Shown: positions 1 to 7,500 of the stretch, one piece after another
How positions within the stretch are numbered: the first letter of the stretch is position 1
Layout: each line of letters opens with the position of its first letter
Source: JAMXLG01 sp963765935
GTDB lineage: Bacteria > Vulcanimicrobiota > Vulcanimicrobiia > Vulcanimicrobiales > Vulcanimicrobiaceae
Length of the DNA: 64,000 nt
NCBI GenBank assembly: GCA_963765935.1
Contig: CAVXXX010000001.1
Location: 1,674,001 to 1,738,000 of the forward strand
Direction of reading: 5' to 3'
Notes under the pieces: model-generated
What the model saw: the letters and a program-made list of their open reading frames with translations, nothing else
Database searches by the model: none
What the model was told of the DNA's origin: nothing
Made by a program: the position numbers and the translations under genes

Positions 1-156
1 AAAATCGGCAAAGACGCCGTCGACCCCGACGACATCGAAACGCTCGAAGACCTCGTTACCGTAGCCGTCAACGACGCATTAACAAAAGCCGGCGAAAAAG
101 CCCAACAACGCATGGGCGGCCTAACCGGCGGCATGCGAATTCCGGGATTAATGTGA
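1..156 (+). CDS. ybaB: YbaB/EbfC nucleoid-associated protein, C-terminal end
   Basis: This is the last 51 codons of a gene that starts before the window. The visible residues read VDPDDIETLEDLVTVAVNDA, followed by a lysine/glutamine stretch and a terminal GGLTGGMRIPGLM. Both blocks are typical of the YbaB/EbfC family of small dimeric DNA-binding proteins. The stop codon TGA is at 154-156. The next gene is recR, and ybaB-recR is a very common bacterial pair, usually with dnaX upstream. Only the family can be assigned because the 5' end is missing. Confidence 0.9.
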   Translation, partial: KIGKDAVDPDDIETLEDLVTVAVNDALTKAGEKAQQRMGGLTGGMRIPGLM

Positions 157-186
157 GGATTCATCGCGTCACCTTAACGCAACACG

Positions 187-216
187 GTGTCATCCTGAGC
201 GAAGCTGTCGAAGGGC
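187..216 (-). repeat. Dispersed repeat copy 1 (variant with a 3-base insertion)
   Basis: This copy of the window-wide repeat lies on the minus strand between ybaB and recR. On the plus strand it reads TGTCATCCTGAGC, then GAAGC, then TGTCGAAGGGC, so it carries three more bases in the centre than the common form. It is open in the recR frame, so it could add residues to the N-terminus of RecR if translation began at the GTG at 153. Confidence 0.8.
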
Positions 217-233
217 GTAGCGCACATAATCAT

Positions 234-842
234 ATGCCATCAACTGGATCAATCGCCGGGCCCGTTCAAGCCCTCATCAACGAATTCTCGAAACTCCCAA
301 CTGTCGGCCCTAAAACCGCTGCACGGTTGGTGTTTTATTTGCTGAATCGCCCTCGTCACGAAGCACAGTCGCTTGCCGAAGCGATTCTCGCTGTAAAAGA
401 CAAGGTTCGGTTTTGTTCGATTTGCTTTTCACTAACGGAACATGATCCGTGTGATATCTGTAGCGACGAGCATCGTGACGCAAAGACGATTTGCGTCGTC
501 GCGGAAGCGAAAGATATGTATGCCATTGAACGAACAGGCGCATTCAAAGGACGATATCACGTGCTTGGCGGCCTGATTTCGCCGATGGATGGAATCGGTG
601 CCGCGCAGTTGAGAGTGAAAGAGTTAGTTGAACGCATCGGCAACGCGAAGATGACCGAAGTCATCATTGCCACAAATCCAAACGCTGAAGGAGAGGCCAC
701 AGCGCTTTATCTTTCGCGCTTAATTCAGCCGCTTGGCATTGCGGTGAGCCGTTTGGCCTATGGTCTCCCGATCGGTGGGGATCTCGACTACGCTGATGAA
801 ATAACACTAGCCAGAGCGCTAGAGGGGCGTCGCGTAATTTAG
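234..842 (+). CDS. recR: Recombination mediator protein RecR
   Basis: RecR acts with RecF and RecO to load RecA on gapped DNA. The protein has the N-terminal helix-hairpin-helix region (KLPTVGPKTAARL), a four-cysteine zinc finger (CSICFSLTEHDPCDIC) and a Toprim domain with the ATNPNAEGEATALYL block. I chose the ATG at 234 because the product then has the normal length of about 202 residues. A GTG at 153 overlaps the ybaB stop and is also in frame, but it would add 27 residues, about ten of them encoded by the dispersed repeat at 187-216. The NurA-like gene follows after 15 bases, so the two are probably co-transcribed. Confidence 0.93.
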   Translation: MPSTGSIAGPVQALINEFSKLPTVGPKTAARLVFYLLNRPRHEAQSLAEAILAVKDKVRFCSICFSLTEHDPCDICSDEHRDAKTICVVAEAKDMYAIERTGAFKGRYHVLGGLISPMDGIGAAQLRVKELVERIGNAKMTEVIIATNPNAEGEATALYLSRLIQPLGIAVSRLAYGLPIGGDLDYADEITLARALEGRRVI

Positions 843-857
843 GCGATTCGCGGGTTC

Positions 858-1979
858 TTGGCTAGCGCTATTGAGCGCAGCAATTGGCTGCCGGGGTCAC
901 CTTTGCCTGATAAGAAACCAGAGTCGTTTCAGGACTTTCTGAACGACACATCTTGGAAAGATTATTCGGAGCACTTTAATACTGCTCAGGAGATTCTGCG
1001 TGCAGAGATTGCACGAAATCGCAAAGACGAAGAAGACTTTCGCACTCGCCTAAAAGAGCGGATAAGGGCCGAGTATCGGGAAAATCTGGTCACGATCTTG
1101 CCCGAGCAGATCGCAAAAGCCAGAAACGCTCTTTTGGCGGGCGACGTATGCGCGATTGACGGGACGCTTGCAAAAGTCGAGTTAATGAGTGGTGTGCGAA
1201 GCCAGATCGGCATCGTCGCGGTGAACTACCATAACGAAAAAGCGAGCTACGTCACCTACGTCACCGAAGGCCGGTATACTCAGTACAATTCCGCTGAAGA
1301 TGTAATGGAGATTCTCAAGGCGCGCAAAAAAGATAAGCGTGTGGTAAGTGACTTGGTTTTGCGTGCAACGATGGCGTATTGGGAGCGTGAGCACGCGATG
1401 CATCAAGCCGCGAGCTGGAAGCTCATCCATGGGGAACTCTTTCCCTTTGAATTGAGATCCGGACTCGGCGAACTGAAAGCGTTGCCATCTTCGCTCGCGC
1501 TATTTCGCCGTCTCGCGGCCTCACCACGGATCGGATCTGTTGTATCTGATGCAAGTGGCATCGCGCGATTCCTAGGGTATGCGTTGGAACCTTATCAGTA
1601 CTTGAAAATAGAACGCTTAAGTACCGAGTACGATCGATGGTTAAAGGATGAGGCTCATTTCAGCTCTGACGACGAGAAACTATTTCGGTCGTTCGTTGAA
1701 GATACGGCTATAAATTATTGGAAGGCGGTATATCGCGTCGGGCCGAGGCCATATGTATTCTATGCGCACAAAAATGCGATCGATGAATTCGCGCGCCTCA
1801 TAATGGCCGACGCTGAGATAATTCGTGAGCGCGGCTTTCCTCTACTCATTGACTATGCCGACACAATTTGCGCAAACCTTTTCCGCGCCAGTGATTTCGA
1901 GAAGCGCATCGAGCATGAACTGTCGCTGCAAGGCGAAGTGCTAACCGAATTTTCGGAACGTAAATTTAGACGGAGATAA
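858..1979 (+). CDS. NurA-like nuclease, probable partner of the adjacent HerA
   Basis: This 373-residue protein resembles the NurA family of Mn-dependent nucleases that work with HerA translocases. Support comes from an AIDGTLAKVEL block with Asp101 (the VDGS-like metal-binding motif I), a middle block around Glu178 and HGELFPFE, and a C-terminal RGFPLLIDYADTICANLF block that resembles the GYPLPL-A motif of NurA. The start is TTG at 858, 15 bases after the recR stop. An in-frame stop at 840-842 rules out a longer form. An AGGAG-like site for the next gene lies in its last codons, and HerA begins 2 bases after its stop. Similarity to NurA is remote, so the call rests on both motifs and context. 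Confidence 0.72.
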   Translation: MASAIERSNWLPGSPLPDKKPESFQDFLNDTSWKDYSEHFNTAQEILRAEIARNRKDEEDFRTRLKERIRAEYRENLVTILPEQIAKARNALLAGDVCAIDGTLAKVELMSGVRSQIGIVAVNYHNEKASYVTYVTEGRYTQYNSAEDVMEILKARKKDKRVVSDLVLRATMAYWEREHAMHQAASWKLIHGELFPFELRSGLGELKALPSSLALFRRLAASPRIGSVVSDASGIARFLGYALEPYQYLKIERLSTEYDRWLKDEAHFSSDDEKLFRSFVEDTAINYWKAVYRVGPRPYVFYAHKNAIDEFARLIMADAEIIRERGFPLLIDYADTICANLFRASDFEKRIEHELSLQGEVLTEFSERKFRRR

Positions 1980-1981
1980 CA

Positions 1982-3949
1982 ATGGCGCGTGGTAAGAATC
2001 GGCGGAAGCGCTTCCAAAAGCAAGTTGATAGCAACGGCAACTCGAGAGTGCGTAGTATTCCAAACGCCTCCCAGAACGACGGAGATAATGAATTTGTTTC
2101 TAGCGAACTTGAGGGGTTGCCCAGCGAAGACGGCGCTGTCGAGACAGACATTCGAGAGAGCGCGGGGGAAGCGGAAGCCGAGGCACTGCTTGCGGCTGAC
2201 AATACAGATGCAGCGCTCACCTCGGACAAGATCATAGGTTACGTCAATTTTGACGGCGGTCGCGCCTCAAGCAGCAATTCGATGGCCCTTATGGACTTCG
2301 ATTTGATCCCTGAATTCCGCCGGGGAAAATACGTTAAAGTTTTTCGATTCAAGAATGGCAAACGAGAAGGACAGCTTTTTCTTGGGCGTTTGGTGGCGGG
2401 TCCCTATTACACGCCCGACTACGTTGGCGTTGACTCTTCTATTGCACGCGCAGCCATACAGAAGGCCAACCAAGTAACAGTGCTGCCTGACTATCATGCA
2501 GCGGCTGAGATCGAGCTTCTAGGCGTTATGGAGGGCCGAGCTTTATATGGGCTGTCAACACGCCCTGCCCCGCAAAGCCGCGTCTGCGCAATTGAAGGAG
2601 AGGAGCTAGTCGATCTTATCGGGTTGCGTGGCGACATGGAGCTTGGGCGCTTGGATGGGTACGACGGCATACGCGTAAATCTTCATAGCGATCAAAAAAA
2701 AGTACTGCCGCGAAACGTTGGCATATTCGGAACTGTTGGCTCCGGAAAAACGAATACAAGTCAACTGCTGATCGAACAGGCTTCTGCCGCCGGATGGGCA
2801 GTTATCGTCCTTGATGTTGAGGGCGAGTATTGTCTCATGAACATGCCACAAGATGAGCCAGCCATGGTCGCGAGGCTGCGAGAGGTCGGGTCGAAGGAAA
2901 CGGGCATCTCCGACTTCGACGTCTACCACCCTGTGTGTATCGAACCGGACGACGAGATAAATGCAACCCCGTTCGGCGTTCCGTTCCGAAATTTAAGCCC
3001 GTACATGGTCGCGGAGCTCTTGGGCATGAACGATACGCAAGAGGATCGCTTCCTCCAGCTTTACGATGCGTGTTACCGAAACCGAATTGCTCCCGAATTG
3101 TCAAAAGGCCGAGGTAAAGGTGCACGTGGGGCATCGGCAGCGGACGTCATTGAACGCGACACGGAGGGCGGCACAGAAGAGGATACAACTGACAGTTCCT
3201 CCACCTCCGAAAACAAGTTCGGGTCGAGCATCAACGATCTGCTCGACGACGATTTTTCAAACAGCCACGTAACCCTACAGTTGCTCGTTGATCGGGTATC
3301 GCTTTGGTTAGATCGTGACAAGGACGACCGAGGGGCGGACCTGAGTTCCCGCAGCTCGTGGGGTGTTGTTAAGCGTCTCCTGCTTCGCTTACAGCGATAT
3401 CGTCTTTTCGATACATCGGCAAACGCGTTTCCAACAACACGCGCACTGTCGCCCGGACGCGTATCGGTCGTTAACTTGTCGACCTCAAACGAAGCGAGAG
3501 TAAATAACCTTGTAATCGCAGACATATTGCAGTCCGTTTTCCGCTTTAAAATGGAGCATCAAGATCCCAAGGTACTAATCGTGATTGAGGAGGCACATAC
3601 ATTCGTTTCGAAGGAAAATGTTCGGCGAATGCAAGCAACAATGGAGCGCCTTCGAGAGATCGCTCGGCGCGGTCGTAAGCGCTGGCTTAGTTTAGCATTC
3701 ATATCGCAGCAACCATCCCACTTGCCAGCCGAGCTCTACGAGCTGTGCAACAATCTCTTTGTCCATGAAACGAAGGGGTCAAAGAATTTAGAAGCGCTGA
3801 AGTCGTCCGCAGGCGCTGTTAACGAAGCTATATGGTCTGATGTTCCAACACTCGGACAAGGGCGCGCCGTGATAATTTCGCCGCAATATCGACACCCGAT
3901 TCTGGCGAGAATGAATCCCAGCAGCTCCAAGAGACGTATGACAGACTGA
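1982..3949 (+). CDS. HerA-like ATPase/DNA translocase
   Basis: A 655-residue HerA/FtsK-superfamily ATPase (DUF87 type). Residues 1-75 are an acidic low-complexity leader. A HAS-barrel-like region follows to about residue 165. Walker A, GTVGSGKT, is near residues 250-257. Walker B, VLIVIEEAHTF, is near 530-540 and is followed by an arginine-rich helix and a SQQPSHLPAEL sensor-like segment. An acidic, serine-rich insert lies at about 375-430. HerA forms hexamers that translocate on DNA and stimulate NurA. The gene starts 2 bases after the NurA-like gene, and its stop overlaps the methyltransferase start by one base (TGATG), indicating one operon. Base composition is visibly more AT-rich than that of the efflux genes downstream, which suggests transfer. 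Confidence 0.88.
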   Translation: MARGKNRRKRFQKQVDSNGNSRVRSIPNASQNDGDNEFVSSELEGLPSEDGAVETDIRESAGEAEAEALLAADNTDAALTSDKIIGYVNFDGGRASSSNSMALMDFDLIPEFRRGKYVKVFRFKNGKREGQLFLGRLVAGPYYTPDYVGVDSSIARAAIQKANQVTVLPDYHAAAEIELLGVMEGRALYGLSTRPAPQSRVCAIEGEELVDLIGLRGDMELGRLDGYDGIRVNLHSDQKKVLPRNVGIFGTVGSGKTNTSQLLIEQASAAGWAVIVLDVEGEYCLMNMPQDEPAMVARLREVGSKETGISDFDVYHPVCIEPDDEINATPFGVPFRNLSPYMVAELLGMNDTQEDRFLQLYDACYRNRIAPELSKGRGKGARGASAADVIERDTEGGTEEDTTDSSSTSENKFGSSINDLLDDDFSNSHVTLQLLVDRVSLWLDRDKDDRGADLSSRSSWGVVKRLLLRLQRYRLFDTSANAFPTTRALSPGRVSVVNLSTSNEARVNNLVIADILQSVFRFKMEHQDPKVLIVIEEAHTFVSKENVRRMQATMERLREIARRGRKRWLSLAFISQQPSHLPAELYELCNNLFVHETKGSKNLEALKSSAGAVNEAIWSDVPTLGQGRAVIISPQYRHPILARMNPSSSKRRMTD

Positions 3950-5133
3950 TGGATCGCTTGCTGCCGATTCATCCCTTTCCAGCTCGGATGGCACCAGAAT
4001 TGGCGCTTCAGTTCGTAGACGCGCTGCCGGCGAATAGCGTACTGTTGGACCCCATGGCGGGTAGCGGAACCAGTATGATTGCCGGCCGCAGGCGTGGCGT
4101 TGTCTCGTTAGGCTTCGATCTGGATCCCTTGGCGGTATCGATATCGCACGTAAGCTGTTCCAACATTGATGCGACTAGACTCCTGAAGGCGGCCCGCGGT
4201 GTATTGGAACGGGCTTCGTCCGTTGACCACAGAACATTGAAGATGTACCCAGCGGGGTGCGATGACGAGACCAAGGAGTTCATCAGGTATTGGTTCGATG
4301 CGAGCAATCGCAAGGAGTTGACTGCACTTAGCGCTGCTATTGGTCGAGTGCGTGATCGCGACATCCGAATGGCGCTTTTCGTCGCGTTATCTAGAATGAT
4401 CATCGTTAAAGAGCGTGGTGTCTCGCTCGCGATGGATGTTGCCCACAGCAGGCCGCACCGAGTGTACGACCTGTCGCCAGTGAGTGCGTTTGAAGATTTT
4501 ATCCCAAGTGTGCTGCGGTTGACCGGCCGAATCGAGTCCCTTCGCCCCTTCCGCAACGCACGTTGGGAGATTCAGTGGGGAGATGCACGCAGATTGCCAA
4601 TCGCTCCTCGCTCAGTTGATGCAATAATTACGTCGCCACCCTATTTGAACGCAATCGACTACATGAGGGGCCACCGACTCTCGCTCGTGTGGATGGGATA
4701 CTCGCTTTCGCAACTGCGCGCTATGCGGGGAACGCAAGTTGGTGCCGAGCGGTGTGCATCAGCCGGCGGCGGTGATTTGCAAATCATTCATGAAGAAATG
4801 CCTGATCTTAGTGCACGAGAACAAGGGTTCATCAAAAACTATATCGCGGACATGGGGCGCGTCGTCGCTCAAGCATCGCGGGTATTGCGCCCCGGCGGAT
4901 CAGCGCTATTCGTCGTAGCCGATTCCTCGTTGCGTGGAGAACTCATACGTAATTCAAGTATCGTTACGAAGCTCGCCGAGCGGCGCCGTCTAGAACTGGT
5001 GGAGGCTTGGGAACGGCAAATTCCGCAGAACCGGCGCTATCTTCCACCGCCCTCCAGATCGCGCTACATTAGCCCGTTTCGCAAAAGGATGAGCGTTGAA
5101 TGGGTCCTCAAATTCAATAAGAATGAGCGTTAG
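3949..5133 (+). CDS. DNA amino-methyltransferase with SPPY motif
   Basis: A 394-residue methyltransferase of the N4-cytosine/N6-adenine class. An N-terminal HPFPARMAPELA segment is followed by the S-adenosylmethionine-binding motif I, DPMAGSGTS (residues 34-42), and an acidic GFDLDPLA loop. The catalytic motif IV, TSPPY, is at 228-232 in a conserved TSPPYLNAIDYMRGHRLSLV context. SPPY is most often seen in N4-cytosine enzymes, but DNA N6-adenine cannot be excluded. The roughly 180 residues between motifs I and IV probably hold target recognition. It is translationally coupled to the HerA-like gene, so methylation and a nuclease-translocase pair appear to be one functional unit, as in modification-based defence systems. 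The recognition sequence cannot be read from here. Confidence 0.85.
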   Translation: MDRLLPIHPFPARMAPELALQFVDALPANSVLLDPMAGSGTSMIAGRRRGVVSLGFDLDPLAVSISHVSCSNIDATRLLKAARGVLERASSVDHRTLKMYPAGCDDETKEFIRYWFDASNRKELTALSAAIGRVRDRDIRMALFVALSRMIIVKERGVSLAMDVAHSRPHRVYDLSPVSAFEDFIPSVLRLTGRIESLRPFRNARWEIQWGDARRLPIAPRSVDAIITSPPYLNAIDYMRGHRLSLVWMGYSLSQLRAMRGTQVGAERCASAGGGDLQIIHEEMPDLSAREQGFIKNYIADMGRVVAQASRVLRPGGSALFVVADSSLRGELIRNSSIVTKLAERRRLELVEAWERQIPQNRRYLPPPSRSRYISPFRKRMSVEWVLKFNKNER

Positions 5134-5374
5134 GCCGACGCGCTGCCGAGATTGCGGCGCCGCGATAATTTTCGCCAAGACTGCTAATAACAAATGGATG
5201 CCGCTTGACTCGACGATTGAGGCAATTCCGTTCGAGAAAAGGCAGCGACTGATTGCCATCGAGCGGAATGATGGAATGTATGTTACGCGAAGCTCAAAAG
5301 CGCACTTTGTAAGCAGCCATCTCGATTCATGTCCTGCGCGAAAACGCCTAGAGAAAGCTGAAGAGGAAGAATAA
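5123..5374 (+). CDS. Small zinc-ribbon-like protein
   Basis: An 83-residue protein starting at an ATG (5123) inside the end of the methyltransferase gene, so it is probably translationally coupled. It has an N-terminal CRDCGAAIIFAKTANNKWMP block and a C-terminal HFVSSHLDSCP block, together a plausible Cys/His zinc site. The CxxCGAxIxxxxTxxxKxMPxD pattern recalls small hypothetical proteins of phages and mobile elements. An in-frame start at 5096 would add nine residues. Function is unknown. Its position as the last gene of the NurA-HerA-methyltransferase operon makes an accessory role likely. Confidence 0.7.
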   Translation: MSVRPTRCRDCGAAIIFAKTANNKWMPLDSTIEAIPFEKRQRLIAIERNDGMYVTRSSKAHFVSSHLDSCPARKRLEKAEEEE

Positions 5375-5525
5375 ACTGCTCACCGATCGCTAAGCCGAGG
5401 CGTTATGTGCCTTACCGCAGTCCGGCAAGCGAAACGGCTTCTTGCCGAGAAATGAGACAGCGCACCGCATGTTGCGTATGCCCCGTAGCGCGCCAGCTAC
5501 GACGTTAGTAAAAGAGCGAAATTGT
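5375..5525. other. Non-coding gap between convergent genes, with two short stem-loops
   Basis: These 151 bases separate two convergent genes. They contain a CGGCAAG/CTTGCCG stem (5423-5429 with 5441-5447) and a CGTAGC/GCTACG stem (5485-5490 with 5497-5502). Neither has a clear T-run, so they may be weak bidirectional terminators. No gene is visible. Confidence 0.4.
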
Positions 5526-7376
5526 CTATTTTCCTAGAGCGCGTTCGAAATGGCTTCGCGTTTCGTCATCAAGAAAATAGACAAAGCAACCGCGGAGGCC
5601 TCGCGTCATTAACACCCGATAGGCGTTGGCGACATACTGCTGGTATGAATTCCCCGCCTTGCGCAGCGCCGGATCAGCCGAGAACTCACGCTGTCCTCGC
5701 CAACGGCCGAATGAAGCGTCGAAGACGAGGTCGCGCCCGAAGATAACGCCAACGTACTCAAACTCGAATCCCTGCGCGTTGTAAACGCAACCGATTTGGT
5801 CAATTCCGCCCGGGTCCGTTGCCCAATAGCTCGCGGCCGGGATACCCTTCGCCAGTTTCCCGGCCCCCGGCTTTGCGTCCCACGGCATCCGAAAGTCGCC
5901 GATTATAACGTCGTCAACGAGCGTACCGTCTCTGTTTGGGTCTGACCACTTCCAACAGAAGCCAGCGGTAAGGCGCGCGGTTTTCCCAGATTTGAAGGCG
6001 CGCAAGATTTCCGCGTGGAGCTCATCAATGCTATTCATGATGCGAAAATCGAACGATGTACGGTCAAGCACCATCCCACTAGGTGGCGTAATCCCGAGAA
6101 CTTCGTTCAGCCACTGCAGATAATTGTCCGAACCACTGCATCTGAATTGAGTAGAAAGTTCCAACTCGTCGTATGAGCAGTCCAGCGCCGCTGCGGTTCC
6201 CCGTATCAGATCGACTGACCCAACTTCACCAGGTTTGACGACCTGATAATTGTCCACAAAGAATACAGACGTCTTCGCAGCCGAAATGAGTTCTTGTATC
6301 TGAGGTCGTGGCGACCGTTTGTGCCGGGGAGTTCTCCACGAGTTGCTAGTTTCACGAATCCTATGGGCCTCATCAACAATTAAAACGTCGATCTCGCCCG
6401 GTAAGGCATCCACGTAGTTATGCGTGTACTTGAACTGAGCGGCCGCGCGTCGTCCCAGAAGCGCCCGAAGATTTTCCGTGAAGGCTTTTGACCCAGTGAC
6501 ATACTGCGCGTTTTTCGCACGCCTCGATAAGTCACCGAGCGCGCGGAGCGCAATAAGCGATTTCCCTGTACCCGGGCCGCCGGAGATGACAATCACGTGA
6601 CGCGATTGAGAGTCTTGAGCTCGAGTTAAAATCGTGTCAAATGCCACAATCTGATCGTCAATAAGCGTGTAGCCTTTCGATTCGATTACATCGGCAACGT
6701 GGTCTAATAGCTGCTTGCTGACACGATACTTGCTTTCGATTATCCGGTTGATGATATCGCCGGTGTCTCTATGGCCCACGTGTTGATTCAGATAACGTGA
6801 GAAGCGATCTGCATCAAACGCTGCGAAAAGCGGCGTATTCGCAAGTACTTTTGAAAACTTCCTATCGAACACCGCTGATGAGCGCGACGTTAAGTTATGT
6901 AGCCAGCTGCATGGATGGAGCGCAATTGCTTCGCGATCTTGGAATGCCTCATGATTGTCCTTGAGGTATTGAGCGTAGGAGCTCGCTTGAACCGATGGAT
7001 GAGGCACGGTCCTATCTCTGCCGCCCAAGAACGTGACCACACTCTCGGAAAGGTCGCACGTTTCAACTCTTGTCCACTGCTTCAGTTCAATTAGAACGGC
7101 TGCACCCGTTCCGCGCGCGGTCCGGCCCGTTATTAATGCATCGAGTCGTGCCGAACTTCGCGGTAGCTGCATCTCGAGCACAATGCCGTTTTCCAACAGA
7201 TTTGCGTGCCGGATCTGAAGACCGAGGGCCGTCAACGAATTTTGCCACGATGTAAACTCAGAAGCTGCAGCGCGAAAATTGAAGTACTCGGCATATGCCG
7301 CGCCGAGTTTCTCCGCGATGCTATGTTGAACGGCATCATTGAGAAACGATTTGGTAGTGCCCGCGTAGAGCTGCAA
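5526..7376 (-). CDS. PD-(D/E)XK nuclease fused to DUF2075/Schlafen-like helicase domain
   Basis: A 616-residue two-domain protein. The N-terminal half contains a PD-(D/E)XK-type signature: Asp79 in ARLDALITG and Glu97-Leu-Lys99 in VLIELKQW. The C-terminal half is a P-loop helicase of the DUF2075 / Schlafen group-3 type, with Walker A GGPGTGKS (266-273), Walker B VDEAH (334-338), and late GCVYNAQGFEFEYVGV and YRVLMTRGLRG helicase-like motifs. The start is TTG at 7374-7376, supported by a GGAGG site 10 bases upstream. It is convergent with the NurA-HerA cassette and shares its more AT-rich composition. Such nuclease-helicase proteins are often found in defence islands. Whether it works with the cassette is unknown. 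Confidence 0.82.
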   Translation of the reverse strand: MQLYAGTTKSFLNDAVQHSIAEKLGAAYAEYFNFRAAASEFTSWQNSLTALGLQIRHANLLENGIVLEMQLPRSSARLDALITGRTARGTGAAVLIELKQWTRVETCDLSESVVTFLGGRDRTVPHPSVQASSYAQYLKDNHEAFQDREAIALHPCSWLHNLTSRSSAVFDRKFSKVLANTPLFAAFDADRFSRYLNQHVGHRDTGDIINRIIESKYRVSKQLLDHVADVIESKGYTLIDDQIVAFDTILTRAQDSQSRHVIVISGGPGTGKSLIALRALGDLSRRAKNAQYVTGSKAFTENLRALLGRRAAAQFKYTHNYVDALPGEIDVLIVDEAHRIRETSNSWRTPRHKRSPRPQIQELISAAKTSVFFVDNYQVVKPGEVGSVDLIRGTAAALDCSYDELELSTQFRCSGSDNYLQWLNEVLGITPPSGMVLDRTSFDFRIMNSIDELHAEILRAFKSGKTARLTAGFCWKWSDPNRDGTLVDDVIIGDFRMPWDAKPGAGKLAKGIPAASYWATDPGGIDQIGCVYNAQGFEFEYVGVIFGRDLVFDASFGRWRGQREFSADPALRKAGNSYQQYVANAYRVLMTRGLRGCFVYFLDDETRSHFERALGK

Positions 7377-7500
7377 GAGAAGGCGACCTCCGCGGGCAGG
7401 CTTGCGCCATGTCGTCTCTGCGTCCTCCTCTCACCAACACCTAACCCAATTCACCAATCGCACTCAAGGGATAGCGCGAGAATGGCATCGGAGGAATCTG

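Noticed and set aside
153..233. Longer RecR beginning at GTG 153
   Set aside because: It would add 27 residues, partly encoded by the dispersed repeat, and RecR is normally about 200 residues. Kept only as an alternative.
5375..5525. Attachment site or integrase remnant for the island
   Set aside because: Only short stems are seen. No direct repeats matching a recR or tRNA end, and no integrase in the window.
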